NCBI RefSeq assembly: GCF_000308535.1
Contig: NZ_BAFW01000102.1
Coordinates: forward strand, 1 to 38,496
Reading direction: 5' to 3'
DNA from: Nocardia cerradoensis NBRC 101014
GTDB lineage: Bacteria; Actinomycetota; Actinomycetes; Mycobacteriales; Mycobacteriaceae
DNA: 38,496 bases
In this document: piece by piece, positions 15,871 to 23,803 of the stretch
How positions within the stretch are numbered: the stretch's first letter is position 1
How the letters are laid out: each line of letters starts with the position of its first letter
Notes under the pieces: generated by a model
Database searches by the model: none
What the model was told of the DNA's origin: nothing
Seen by the model: only the letters and a program-made list of their open reading frames with translations
Translations under genes and position numbers: made by a program

Positions 15871-17352
15871 TCACCAGTTGGACGGCTCGTAGTCCTTGAG
15901 GAAGCAGCCGAAGAGGTCGACGCCGTCTTCGCCCCGCACGATCGGGTCGTAGACGCGGGCGGCGCCGTCGACGAGGTCGAGGGGAGCGTGGAATCCCTCC
16001 TCGGCGAGGCGGATCTTGGTGTAGTGCGGGCGCTCGTCGGTGATCCAGCCGGTGTCGACGGCGGTCATGAGGATGCGGTCGGTCTCGAACATCTCTTGCG
16101 CGCTGGTGCGGGTGAGCATGTTGAGTGCGGCCTTGGCCATATTCGTGTGCGGATGGCCGGGGCCCTTGTAGCCGCGGCTGAAGACACCTTCCATGGCGGA
16201 GACGTTGACCACGTATTTGCGGCGGGCCGGTGATGCGGCGAGCGCGGGCCGCAGCCGGGAGATCAGCAGGAACGGCGCGGTCGAGTTGCACAGCTGCACT
16301 TCGAGCAGTTCGGTGGCGTCGACCTCGGCGACGGTCTGTACCCAGCTGTTGGTGTGGGCGAGATCGGGTACCAGCCCACCGGCGTCGATCGCCACGCCGC
16401 GCGAAATGCGTTCGGGGGTGGCGGATCCCGCGATCAGGGCGAGATCGGTGACGTCGGCGGCGGACAGGGTCGTCGGTACCGGCGCGGAGTGCAGGGAGGC
16501 GGTCAGCGCATTCGGGTGGGCTTGGGTGGTGTGACCGAAGGTGATGGTGTCGGGCAGTTCACCGGCGGGGAGCGGCGCGGATTCGGCCTCGACGAGCGCG
16601 GCGTAAGCGCCGGCCGAGCGGCGGACGGTCTGGGCCGCGTTGTTGATGATGATATCCAGGGGTCCCTGCGCGGCGACGTCGTCGGCGAGGGCGACGACCT
16701 GGGCCGGATCGCGCAGGTCGATGCCGACGATGCGCAGCCGGTGCAGCCATTCGGCGCTGTCGGGCTGGGCGGTGAAGCGGCGGATCGCGTCGTTGGGGAA
16801 GCGGGTGGTGACGGTGGTGTGGGCACCGTCGCGCAGCAGCCGCAGGGCGATGTACATGCCGATCTTCGCGCGGCCGCCGGTGAGCAGCGCGCGGCGGCCG
16901 GACAGATCGGTGCGGGCGTCGCGTTTGGCGTGGTTGCGGGCGGCGCAGTCGGGGCACAGCTGGTGGTAGAAGCGGTCGACGCGGGTGTAGCGCTGTTTGC
17001 AGATGTAACAGGGCCGGGCGCGCAGCAGGGTGCCGGCGGCGTCGCCGTCGACGGAGGTGGACAGCGGGATGCCGGCCGTCTCGTCGTCGATGCGGTGCGG
17101 GGAGCCGGTCGCGGTGGCGGCGACCACCGCCCGGTCGGCTTCGGCGACGGCGGCGCGGGCCTGATCGCGGCGGCGGCGCTTCAGTTTCTTGAACATGTGC
17201 CCGACCGCACGCTGCACCGCGACGGAGTCGGGATGATTGTCGTCGAGCAGTGCGGCCTGGTCGAGGACGCGCAGGCAGATCGCCAGCTCCTCGGCATCGA
17301 TGGTGTCCGGCAGGGACGGGATGGGCGCGGTCGTCGTGGTGTGCTCAGCCAT
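15871..17352 (-). CDS. Atypical SDR family protein with N-terminal zinc ribbon
   Basis: This 493-residue protein has three parts: an N-terminal helical, charged segment (residues 1-110); a four-cysteine zinc-ribbon-like motif with Cys115, Cys118, Cys133 and Cys136; and a Rossmann-fold short-chain dehydrogenase domain from about 150 to the end. The SDR domain keeps the nucleotide motif TGGRAKIG (158-165), NNAAQ (237-241) and Ser385. The usual YxxxK pair is altered: Lys407 is there but position 403 is Thr (segment HTNMAKAAL). ATG 17352 is the first start giving this N-terminus; the frame continues to 17835 over the neighbouring hydrolase gene and is not used. The hydrolase lies upstream on the same strand, so the two are likely cotranscribed under the TetR protein at 18504. 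Confidence 0.85.
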   Translation of the reverse strand: MAEHTTTTAPIPSLPDTIDAEELAICLRVLDQAALLDDNHPDSVAVQRAVGHMFKKLKRRRRDQARAAVAEADRAVVAATATGSPHRIDDETAGIPLSTSVDGDAAGTLLRARPCYICKQRYTRVDRFYHQLCPDCAARNHAKRDARTDLSGRRALLTGGRAKIGMYIALRLLRDGAHTTVTTRFPNDAIRRFTAQPDSAEWLHRLRIVGIDLRDPAQVVALADDVAAQGPLDIIINNAAQTVRRSAGAYAALVEAESAPLPAGELPDTITFGHTTQAHPNALTASLHSAPVPTTLSAADVTDLALIAGSATPERISRGVAIDAGGLVPDLAHTNSWVQTVAEVDATELLEVQLCNSTAPFLLISRLRPALAASPARRKYVVNVSAMEGVFSRGYKGPGHPHTNMAKAALNMLTRTSAQEMFETDRILMTAVDTGWITDERPHYTKIRLAEEGFHAPLDLVDGAARVYDPIVRGEDGVDLFGCFLKDYEPSNW

Positions 17353-17435
17353 CGTGCTGCCGGATGATCCTTCGTCTGCGGGGGTGTGCCGCCGCCTATT
17401 GTCGCATCGCGGCTGCTGGGAGCTGCCGGGGCTCC

Positions 17436-18293
17436 TCAGCGGGGGGTGTAGTGGATGGGCCGGTGGTCGGTGTGCTGGTCGTCGATGAAGTTCGCGATGG
17501 CTTCCACGACCAGCAGCGGCTCGGTCAGCGGCAGCCAGGGGTCGGCGGGCAGTTCGCGCAGCCAGAGGCGGTCGACATCGCGGCGGATGTGTGCCCGCAG
17601 GCTGGGCAGGGCGGCGGTGTCGGCGCGGTCGAGGATGAGCTGGACCGGTACGGCGGTGTGTTGCGGGCGCGGGTGGCGCAGGTGGTGGGCGAGATTGGCG
17701 GAGACGATGCGGGCGCCGGCGAGCAGGTCGGTGGGCCAGGTGCCGGCCTGGGGGACGATCCGGGCGCGCAGGCGGGGCCAGTGCAGAAGGCGGCGGCCGA
17801 GGACCAGCCAGCTCAGGCGCGGCAACCGCCACCACGGGCTGCGGGGGCAGCGGAGATCACGCAGTGCGAGGGCCAGGTGGTCGAGGTGGGGTGCCGACAG
17901 GGCGGTGGCGGAGGCGATGCGGGTGTTGGCGCGCGGGTCGCCGAGGGCGTACCAGAGCTGGATCGCGCCCCAGCCGTGGCCGGCGAGGTGGGCGGGTGTG
18001 CGGGGGCTGACGGCGTCGAGGACGGCGAACAGGTCGTCGGCGAGGTGGGGCAGGCGGTAGCGGTGGGTGCGCGTGGGTGCGCTGGAGCGGCCGTGTCCGC
18101 GGACGTCGTAGGTGACTACGTGGAAACTGTCGGCGAGGCCGGTGGCGACCCGGTCCCAGATGCGGTGGGTGTCGGTGATGCCGGGGATGAGCACGATGGT
18201 GTCGGCCTCGGGACGGCCGTATTCGTAGACGGCGAGGTCGCCGCCGGGGGCGGTGACGGTGCGGTGGCGGGAGGGGGTGCGGGCTGGGTTCAT
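17436..18293 (-). CDS. Alpha/beta-hydrolase fold protein lacking the nucleophile
   Basis: This 285-residue alpha/beta-hydrolase is most like the N-terminal hydrolase part of EphD-type proteins (IVLIPGITDTHRIWDRVATG, YDVRGHGRSSAP). The oxyanion-hole region and the strand order look intact. The nucleophile elbow, however, reads AGHGWGA, with Gly107 where Ser (esterases) or Asp (epoxide hydrolases) is expected; the codon is GGC on the coding strand. Hydrolysis by the normal mechanism is therefore unlikely, and the protein may bind ligand or partner rather than cut it. ATG 18293 follows a weak AGGT. It precedes the SDR gene by 83 bp on the same strand and faces the TetR gene at 18504. In EphD a hydrolase and an SDR domain are fused, so this pair resembles a split version. 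Confidence 0.85.
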   Translation of the reverse strand: MNPARTPSRHRTVTAPGGDLAVYEYGRPEADTIVLIPGITDTHRIWDRVATGLADSFHVVTYDVRGHGRSSAPTRTHRYRLPHLADDLFAVLDAVSPRTPAHLAGHGWGAIQLWYALGDPRANTRIASATALSAPHLDHLALALRDLRCPRSPWWRLPRLSWLVLGRRLLHWPRLRARIVPQAGTWPTDLLAGARIVSANLAHHLRHPRPQHTAVPVQLILDRADTAALPSLRAHIRRDVDRLWLRELPADPWLPLTEPLLVVEAIANFIDDQHTDHRPIHYTPR

Positions 18294-18327
18294 CGGTCTA
18301 CCTCGTGAGCGCGGGACGGAGCCGCTC

Positions 18328-18361
18328 GTACTGCCGGTACGGTCAACGGTACCGACAGTAC
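18328..18361. promoter_or_regulatory. Paired operator sites upstream of the hydrolase gene
   Basis: GTACTGCCGGTAC (18328-18340) and GTACCGACAGTAC (18349-18361) are reverse complements at 12 of 13 positions, separated by 8 bp. Each fits GTAC-N5-GTAC. They lie 35-68 bp before the hydrolase start codon, so a bound repressor would block its promoter. Confidence 0.7.
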
Positions 18362-18448
18362 GCGATCGGGTTTCCGTCAGCGTGTCCCGGTGGGAAATCT
18401 CCTATATGGCCTAAGTTTTCGCTGGAGACCGCGTCGGTCGTCGATTTC

Positions 18449-18461
18449 GTACCAGCGGTAC
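18449..18461. promoter_or_regulatory. Third GTAC-N5-GTAC operator, at the TetR promoter
   Basis: GTACCAGCGGTAC has perfect five-base arms around AGC. It lies just before the -10-like TAGCCT (18464-18469) of the TetR gene, the position for autorepression. The shared pattern with the two sites at 18328-18361 suggests a single regulator. Confidence 0.7.
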
Positions 18462-18503
18462 GTTAGCCTGGACGGGACTGTTCGCTCGGCTGGGGAGGTG
18501 CCC

Positions 18504-19226
18504 ATGGTGTCTCGGGTCGGCCGGCGAGCTGCCGCGCCTACGGTCACGCGGGAGGAGATCGTCGATGCGGCGATCCGCGTGATCGATCGGGACGGCCCGC
18601 AGCCGAGTATGGACGACATCGCCCGTGCGGCGGGGATGACGAAGCCGCGGCTGTATCGGCAATTCGCGGACAAGGCGGATCTGTACACCGAGATCGCCGA
18701 TCGGATGTCGCGCGATGCGTTCGCCGCGGCGGGGCAGGACATGACGTTGCTGTTGCAGCCGCCGCGGCCCGCGCTGCGGCGGGTGTTCACCGCGTATGCC
18801 GCCGGAATTCTGGCCCATCCCAATGTCTTTCGCTTTCTGATGCAGGCGCCGGTGGTGCAGACGGCGCAGGCGAGCCGGTCGGGGGGTGAGGCGGTGGGGG
18901 CGGTGGTGCAGTTCGATCTGGGCCGCGATGCGGCGCGGCGGTTCGCGAAGCTGGCGCGGTCGATCGCGGAGGCGGTGCCGATCGAGACGGCGGGGCTGGA
19001 CTATCTGGCGCGGGCGGTCGTCGGTGTGGTGGTGGCGACGACGGATCTGTGGCTGGAGGGTTCGGAGGCGCCGCGGCGGACCAGCGCGGATTTCGTGGGG
19101 GAACTGACCGAGTTGGTGTGGTCGCTGATCGATGGGTTTCTGCGGCGGCGGGGGATCGTGGCGGATCCGGAGGTGCCGATTTTCAGCACGCTGGCGGAGG
19201 TGAATACCGCGCGGGAGGCATACTGA
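18504..19226 (+). CDS. TetR family transcriptional regulator
   Basis: This 240-residue regulator has a helix-turn-helix at about residues 18-60 (AAIRVIDRDGPQPSMDDIAR, then AAGMTKPRLYRQFADKADLY). The C-terminal domain (about 90-215) resembles those of actinobacterial lipid-metabolism TetR regulators, but no ligand can be named. ATG 18504 has GGGGAGG about 6 nt upstream; the frame begins at 18390 but earlier starts overlap the operator region. It is divergent from the hydrolase-SDR pair and most likely represses both directions through the three GTAC-N5-GTAC sites. The acyl-CoA dehydrogenase gene follows after 91 bp with its own possible promoter. Confidence 0.92.
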   Translation: MVSRVGRRAAAPTVTREEIVDAAIRVIDRDGPQPSMDDIARAAGMTKPRLYRQFADKADLYTEIADRMSRDAFAAAGQDMTLLLQPPRPALRRVFTAYAAGILAHPNVFRFLMQAPVVQTAQASRSGGEAVGAVVQFDLGRDAARRFAKLARSIAEAVPIETAGLDYLARAVVGVVVATTDLWLEGSEAPRRTSADFVGELTELVWSLIDGFLRRRGIVADPEVPIFSTLAEVNTAREAY

Positions 19227-19235
19227 ACGGCGTTG

Positions 19236-19264
19236 TTGACATGCCGCCAATAGTGCGCCAGGCT
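19236..19264 (+). promoter_or_regulatory. Candidate promoter of the acyl-CoA dehydrogenase gene
   Basis: TTGACA (19236-19241) is a consensus -35 box, followed after 17 bp by CAGGCT (19259-19264), a two-base match to TANNNT at its key A and T. The start codon is 53 bp further on. Confidence 0.4.
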
Positions 19265-19317
19265 GGTGCGCGGGGCCGGTGCGGTCCGGTCCTGGGTACG
19301 AGACGAAGGAAGTAACG

Positions 19318-20463
19318 ATGGCGCGCGCCGCGTGGAGCGACGATGAGGTCGAGGCCGTCCGGGATCTGGCGAAGACCTTCTTCGAGAAGGAAGTCCTGCC
19401 GAACGAGGAGAAGTTCGTCGCGCAGGGGCATCCGGACCGCGAACTGTACAACCGGGCGGGTGAGCTGGGTCTGCTGTGCGCCGCGATTCCGTCCGAATAC
19501 GGCGGCGGCGGTGGCACTTTCGCGCACGAGGCGGCGTTGATCGAGGCGCAGTCCTATGCCGGTGACGGCTCACTGGGTATGCCGGTACATTCGTCGATCA
19601 TCGCGCCCTACATCCATCATTTCGGGACCGAGGACCTCAAGCGGCGGGTGCTGCCGAAGGCGGCCAGTGGTGAGATGGTGCTGTCGATCGGCATGACCGA
19701 GCCGGGGACGGGGTCGGATCTGCAGAACATCAAGACGCGCGCGGTGCGCGAGGGTGACGAGTACGTGATCACCGGGTCGAAGATCTTCATCTCCAACGGC
19801 TGGTTGTGCGACGGCATCATCATCGCGGCCAAGACCGATCCGACGAAGGGCGCGGCGGGTGTGTCGCTGATCTTCGCCGAGGTGAGCGACGAGACGCCCG
19901 GTTTCCGGCGCGGCCGGATCCTGAACAAGATCGGCGGCAAGGCGCAGGACACCGCGGAGCTGTTCTTCGACGGTTTGCGGGTGCCGGCGTCGAATCTGCT
20001 GGGTGAGGCCGAGGGGCAGGGCTTCTATCAGATGATGCAGCTGCTGGCGCAGGAGCGGCTGGTGACCGCGATCATGGCGGTGTCGATGATGGAGCGGGCG
20101 GTGGAGTTGACCGTCGAATACACCAAGGGGCGTGAGGCTTTCGGCAAGCCGCTGTTCGCGATGCAGAACACGAAGTTCGAGCTGGCCGAGTGTGCAACGA
20201 TCGCGCGGGTGAGCCGGACGTTCCTCGACGATGCGATCGGCAAGCATCTGCGCGGTGAGCTGGACATTCCCACCGCTGCGATGTCGAAGTACTGGCTTAC
20301 CGACCAGTTGGGTATTGTGGTGGACCGCTGTCTGCAACTGTTCGGTGGTTATGGATACATGACGGAGTACCCGATTTCCCAGCTGTACACCGGTGCGCGC
20401 GTGCTGCGCATCCTCGCCGGTTCCAACGAGGTGATGAAGGATCTCATTGCCCGCTCACTCTGA
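19318..20463 (+). CDS. Acyl-CoA dehydrogenase, isovaleryl/long-chain type
   Basis: This 381-residue FAD enzyme catalyses alpha,beta-dehydrogenation of an acyl-CoA. Family signatures are present: GMTEPGTGSD at 125-134 (FAD-binding loop), KIFISNGWLCD near 155-165, REAFGKPL and the C-terminal LFGGYGYMTEYPISQLY. The usual C-terminal catalytic Glu position is Ala367 (LAGSNE), but Glu246 in AQERLVT aligns with the catalytic Glu of the isovaleryl-CoA/long-chain dehydrogenase class, so the enzyme should be active with that geometry. ATG 19318 has GAAGGAAG about 7 nt upstream. The next TetR gene overlaps its end. The substrate could be a branched or long acyl-CoA. Confidence 0.94.
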   Translation: MARAAWSDDEVEAVRDLAKTFFEKEVLPNEEKFVAQGHPDRELYNRAGELGLLCAAIPSEYGGGGGTFAHEAALIEAQSYAGDGSLGMPVHSSIIAPYIHHFGTEDLKRRVLPKAASGEMVLSIGMTEPGTGSDLQNIKTRAVREGDEYVITGSKIFISNGWLCDGIIIAAKTDPTKGAAGVSLIFAEVSDETPGFRRGRILNKIGGKAQDTAELFFDGLRVPASNLLGEAEGQGFYQMMQLLAQERLVTAIMAVSMMERAVELTVEYTKGREAFGKPLFAMQNTKFELAECATIARVSRTFLDDAIGKHLRGELDIPTAAMSKYWLTDQLGIVVDRCLQLFGGYGYMTEYPISQLYTGARVLRILAGSNEVMKDLIARSL

Positions 20464-21103
20464 CACCACGACCCAGCCGGTGCCGGCCGATGCCGATTCG
20501 GCTCGGCGGCGCCGGCTGGAGCCGGACGAACGGCGCGCCCAGATTCTGGCCTGCGCCATCGAGATGTTCGGCGAACGCCCCTATGCGGCGGTGTCGACCG
20601 CCGAGCTCGCGCAGCGCGCCGGGGTGGCGCGTGGGCTGATCAATCACTATTTCGGCAACAAGCGCGATCTGTATCTGGCGGTGGTGCGGCGGATGGTGAC
20701 GTTGCCGCGCGCCGATTACATGGTGATGCCCACCGGTACGCCGCGGGAGCGGGTGGATGCGAGTGTGTCGTGGTTGCTGGACACGATCAGTGGGTTGGGC
20801 AGTACCTGGGTGAAGGTGACCGGGCACGAGGGGATCGGGGACGATCCGGAGGTGCAGCGCATCCTGGACGAGGCCGACGACGCGGCGGCCGACCGGTTGT
20901 TGCAGATGGTGGGGCTGTCCGGATCGGCGCGCGACGACGAGTTGCGAGCCCTGGTCCGTGCCTACAGCGGTATGGTGAAAACCGCTGGGCGCGAATGGAT
21001 TACGCGTCGCAGCTTGAATCGTGAGCAGGTGCATCATCTGCTGGCGGATGTGTTGATGGCGTTGGTGGAGACCACGTTCCCGCGGATCGAACAGGCCCGC
21101 TGA
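20447..21103 (+). CDS. TetR family transcriptional regulator coupled to the acyl-CoA dehydrogenase
   Basis: This 218-residue regulator has a TetR_N domain at about residues 25-75 (RAQILACAIEMFGERPYAAV, then AQRAGVARGLINHYFGNKRD). The proposed start is TTG 20447, with AAGGA 6 nt upstream, overlapping the dehydrogenase stop by 17 bp. A GTG at 20480 would remove 11 residues and is an alternative. Overlap with the dehydrogenase suggests cotranscription, and by analogy with fadE-linked TetR proteins it may sense an acyl-CoA, which is inference. It converges on the polymerase-ligase pair, with 24 bp between the stops. Confidence 0.88.
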   Translation: MPAHSDTTTQPVPADADSARRRRLEPDERRAQILACAIEMFGERPYAAVSTAELAQRAGVARGLINHYFGNKRDLYLAVVRRMVTLPRADYMVMPTGTPRERVDASVSWLLDTISGLGSTWVKVTGHEGIGDDPEVQRILDEADDAAADRLLQMVGLSGSARDDELRALVRAYSGMVKTAGREWITRRSLNREQVHHLLADVLMALVETTFPRIEQAR

Positions 21104-21127
21104 CGGCGCCCGTCGGGGTGTGAGTCC

Positions 21128-22168
21128 TCAGCCGGGGGTGCGGGCGCGGCTGGGTTGGACGCGCGGGGGCTCGTTGGGCATCTTCGGGTAGTTCGGTGGC
21201 CAGGGGGCGTCGAGCAGGCCGGAATCGAAGTCGCGGCGCGACATTTCGAGCAGTGGCTGGATCGATTGCGGGGTGCGGTCGGCCCAGGGGTCGCCGGATG
21301 TGGCGAGTCGTTCGGGGACCGTGGCGATGGTGAGTTCGTCGGGGACGATCGCATCGAGTGCGTCCCAGGCGATGGGGGTCGAGACCTGGGCGCCGACCTT
21401 GGGTCGTACACACCAGGCGCCGAAGACGGTCTTGTGTGGTGCGTTCTGGTTGTAGTCGATGAAGACGCGTTGTCCGCGTTCCTCTTTCCACCAGTTGGCG
21501 GTGATCAGGTCGGGGTGGCGGCGTTCGAGTTCGCGGGCCAGGGCGACCGCGGCGGCGCGGACCTGGTAGCCGTCCCAGACGGGTTCGAGGACGGCGTAGA
21601 TGTGCAGGCCGCGGGATCCGGAGGTTTTGACGCGGACGTCGATGCCGAGTTCGGCCAGCAGTTCGCGGGTGAGGACGGCGACGTGGCGCAGGTCGTCGAA
21701 GCCGATGCCGGGGGAGGGGTCGAGGTCGATGCGCAGTTCGTCGCTGATGTCGAGGTCGCCGATCTCGCCTTCGGTGCGGGCCGGGACTCCGCCTGCGGGA
21801 ACGTGATTGGGCCAGACGTGGAAGCCGAGGCAGCCGAGGTTGACCGCCCAGAGGATGTGGGCGAGGTCGGCGGCGACCAGGGCGTCGCTGGCGGTGCCGT
21901 TGGGTGTGGAGACCTGCACGGTCTGCAACCAGTCGGGGACCGATTTCGGGACGCGTTTCTGGAACCAGGATTTGCCGCCGGCGCCGTCGGGATAGCGTTC
22001 GAGCAGGACGGGACGGTTTCCGATGGTGCGCAGCAGAGGCTGGGCCACGGCCTGGTAGTAGCGGACGAGGTCGAGTTTGGTTTCGCCGCGTTTGCTGAAG
22101 TAGATCTTGCCGGGGTTGCTGATGCGGACGGTCACGTCGTCGGTGTCGATGTCGATGGCTTCGGTCAC
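21128..22168 (-). CDS. Stand-alone LigD-type DNA polymerase/primase domain (PolDom)
   Basis: This 346-residue archaeo-eukaryotic-primase-type polymerase is related to the polymerase module of LigD. The catalytic acidic pair is in LRIDLDPSPG (Asp148, Asp150), the third acidic residue in VFIDYNQN (Asp238), and the nucleotide-binding motif SGSRGLHIY lies at 183-191. No ligase or nuclease domain is attached. Such enzymes fill gaps with dNTPs or rNTPs during end joining or base-excision repair. GTG 22168 overlaps the stop of the ligase gene (GTGA), so the pair is coupled, as in mycobacterial PolD-LigC loci. No Ku gene is within the window. Confidence 0.93.
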   Translation of the reverse strand: MTEAIDIDTDDVTVRISNPGKIYFSKRGETKLDLVRYYQAVAQPLLRTIGNRPVLLERYPDGAGGKSWFQKRVPKSVPDWLQTVQVSTPNGTASDALVAADLAHILWAVNLGCLGFHVWPNHVPAGGVPARTEGEIGDLDISDELRIDLDPSPGIGFDDLRHVAVLTRELLAELGIDVRVKTSGSRGLHIYAVLEPVWDGYQVRAAAVALARELERRHPDLITANWWKEERGQRVFIDYNQNAPHKTVFGAWCVRPKVGAQVSTPIAWDALDAIVPDELTIATVPERLATSGDPWADRTPQSIQPLLEMSRRDFDSGLLDAPWPPNYPKMPNEPPRVQPSRARTPG

Positions 22169-23259
22169 GGTTGGGCCTGCGCTTTCGCGGCGGTGAAGAT
22201 GTCGGCGAGTTCGGCGGGCGCGACCTCTTCGAGTTGGGCGTAGGTGCACGATTGCGGGGTGCGGTCGTCGCGGAAGCGGACCAGGCGTCCGCCGTGGCGT
22301 AATCGCCCGGCCATGAGGTGCTCGTAGCGGACCTCGGCGACCAGTTCGGGCCGCAGTGGTTCCCAGGACAGGTCTTTGCCGCCGGTCCAGCGGCTGATGC
22401 CGCCGGGCATCTTGCCTTCGGCCTTGGCTTGGGCGGCGACGCCGGCCCAGGTGCGCCAGGGGTGGTTGTCGAGTGCGCCTTCGCGCAGCGGCGCCAGTTC
22501 GTCGACGAGTTGCCGGCGGCGGGCGGCGGTGAAGCTGCTGGCGACGCCGACGTGGTGCAGGTTGCCGTCCTCGTCGTAGAGGCCCAGCAGCAGGGAGCCG
22601 ACGCCCTCGCCGTCCTTGTGCCAGCGGAAGCCGGCGACGACGCAGTCGGCGGTGCGTTCGTGTTTGACCTTGACCATGACGCGTTTGTCCTGCATGTAGG
22701 GCAGGTCGCGGGATTTGACCATCACGCCGTCGAAGCCGGCGCCCTCGAATCGGGTGAACCAGTCCTGGGCGGTGTCGGGGTCGGAGGTGATGGGAGTGAG
22801 GTGGATGCCCTCGTGCGGGGTGTCGAGGATCGATTCCAGCAGGTGCCGGCGTTCGTGGAAGGGCCGGGTGGTGAGGTCGTCGTCGCCGAGGGCGAGTAGA
22901 TCGAAGGCGACGAAACTGGCGGGTGTCTCGACGCTGAGTTTGTTCACTCGGGAGGCCGCGGGGTGCAGGCGGTTCTGCAGAACGTCGAAATCGAGGCCGT
23001 GTTCGGTGACGACGACGATTTCACCGTCGAGGACGCACCGCGGGGGCAGCGCCGCGTCGAGCAGTCGCGCCACTTCCGGAAAATAGCGGGTGAGTGGCCG
23101 GTCGTTGCGGGAGCCGAGTTCGATATCGGTGCCGTCGCGAAAGACGATGCAGCGGAAGCCGTCCCATTTGGGCTCGTAGAGGAGCGTGTCCTCGCGGGGC
23201 AGGGCGCCGGCGGATTTGGCCAGCATCGGTTTCACCGGCGGCATGACGGGCAGGTCCAC
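22165..23259 (-). CDS. ligC: ATP-dependent DNA ligase, LigC type
   Basis: This 364-residue ligase has the adenylation domain (about 10-215) with the nucleotidyl-transfer lysine in EPKWDGFR (Lys31), followed by SRNDRPLTRYFPEV, LDGEIVV, GFDGVMVKSRDLPY and KVKHERTADCVV motifs, and an OB-fold domain (about 220-340) with a VRYEHLMAGRLRH end. The length and lack of extra domains match LigC, not LigD. GTG 23259 has AGGAGG with 5 nt spacing, the strongest ribosome-binding site in the window. It is followed by the coupled polymerase gene; together they would seal and fill DNA breaks or excision gaps. Confidence 0.92.
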   Translation of the reverse strand: MDLPVMPPVKPMLAKSAGALPREDTLLYEPKWDGFRCIVFRDGTDIELGSRNDRPLTRYFPEVARLLDAALPPRCVLDGEIVVVTEHGLDFDVLQNRLHPAASRVNKLSVETPASFVAFDLLALGDDDLTTRPFHERRHLLESILDTPHEGIHLTPITSDPDTAQDWFTRFEGAGFDGVMVKSRDLPYMQDKRVMVKVKHERTADCVVAGFRWHKDGEGVGSLLLGLYDEDGNLHHVGVASSFTAARRRQLVDELAPLREGALDNHPWRTWAGVAAQAKAEGKMPGGISRWTGGKDLSWEPLRPELVAEVRYEHLMAGRLRHGGRLVRFRDDRTPQSCTYAQLEEVAPAELADIFTAAKAQAQP

Positions 23260-23387
23260 GCGATCCTCCTCGGGTCGGTCTCACCCATGCCGACGGTGCG
23301 GGCGGGAGAAATTCATCGCCCGCATCGTCGTCATGATCGTAGGCCGAGAGCCGCCGCCCGCGTTCGCGGGACATTCGCCCGTTCCGG

Positions 23388-23771
23388 TCAGTTCTCCAGC
23401 CAGCCGTGCTGGTCGGCGAATTCGGCGAGCCGGTCGCGGATGGTGATGATCTCGCCGGCGGTGAGGGCGGGGCTGGCGTCGAGCAGCAGTTCGGTGATCA
23501 GCCGTTTGTGTTCGGCGGCGGTGAGCTGGCCGGTGCCGCGGCCGCGGTGCCGTGGTGGCGCCGGTGCGCCGCCGACCGCGGTCAGGTTGACCGCCTTGGG
23601 TCCTCGATCACCCTCGGTGACCTCGAATTCGAATACTCGCCCCTGCCGCAGTTCGTCCTCGTCCAATCCGATGTCGTTCACATGAACGAATACGTCCGGC
23701 CCGCCGTCTTCGGGACGGATGAATCCGAACCCCCGAGAACTGTCGAAGGACACCAATTTCCCGATCGACAC
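23388..23771 (-). CDS. Cold-shock-domain protein with C-terminal extension
   Basis: This 127-residue protein has an N-terminal cold-shock domain (residues 1-68) with RNP1-like GFGFI (14-18) and RNP2 VFVHV (27-31), which bind single-stranded RNA or DNA. A Pro/Arg/Gly linker (about 69-82) joins it to a helical C-terminal extension (TAAEHKRLITELLLDASPAL, then IITIRDRLAEFADQHGW) not found in 67-residue Csp proteins. This long form is common in actinomycetes. GTG 23771 gives a normal CSD N-terminus and has AGGAG about 9 nt upstream. A small hairpin (TGCGGGCG/CGCCCGCA, 23297-23324) lies downstream, without a T-run. Confidence 0.9.
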   Translation of the reverse strand: MSIGKLVSFDSSRGFGFIRPEDGGPDVFVHVNDIGLDEDELRQGRVFEFEVTEGDRGPKAVNLTAVGGAPAPPRHRGRGTGQLTAAEHKRLITELLLDASPALTAGEIITIRDRLAEFADQHGWLEN

Positions 23772-23803
23772 CTACACCTGCTCCTCATAGCCGTTCTGTG
23801 CGG

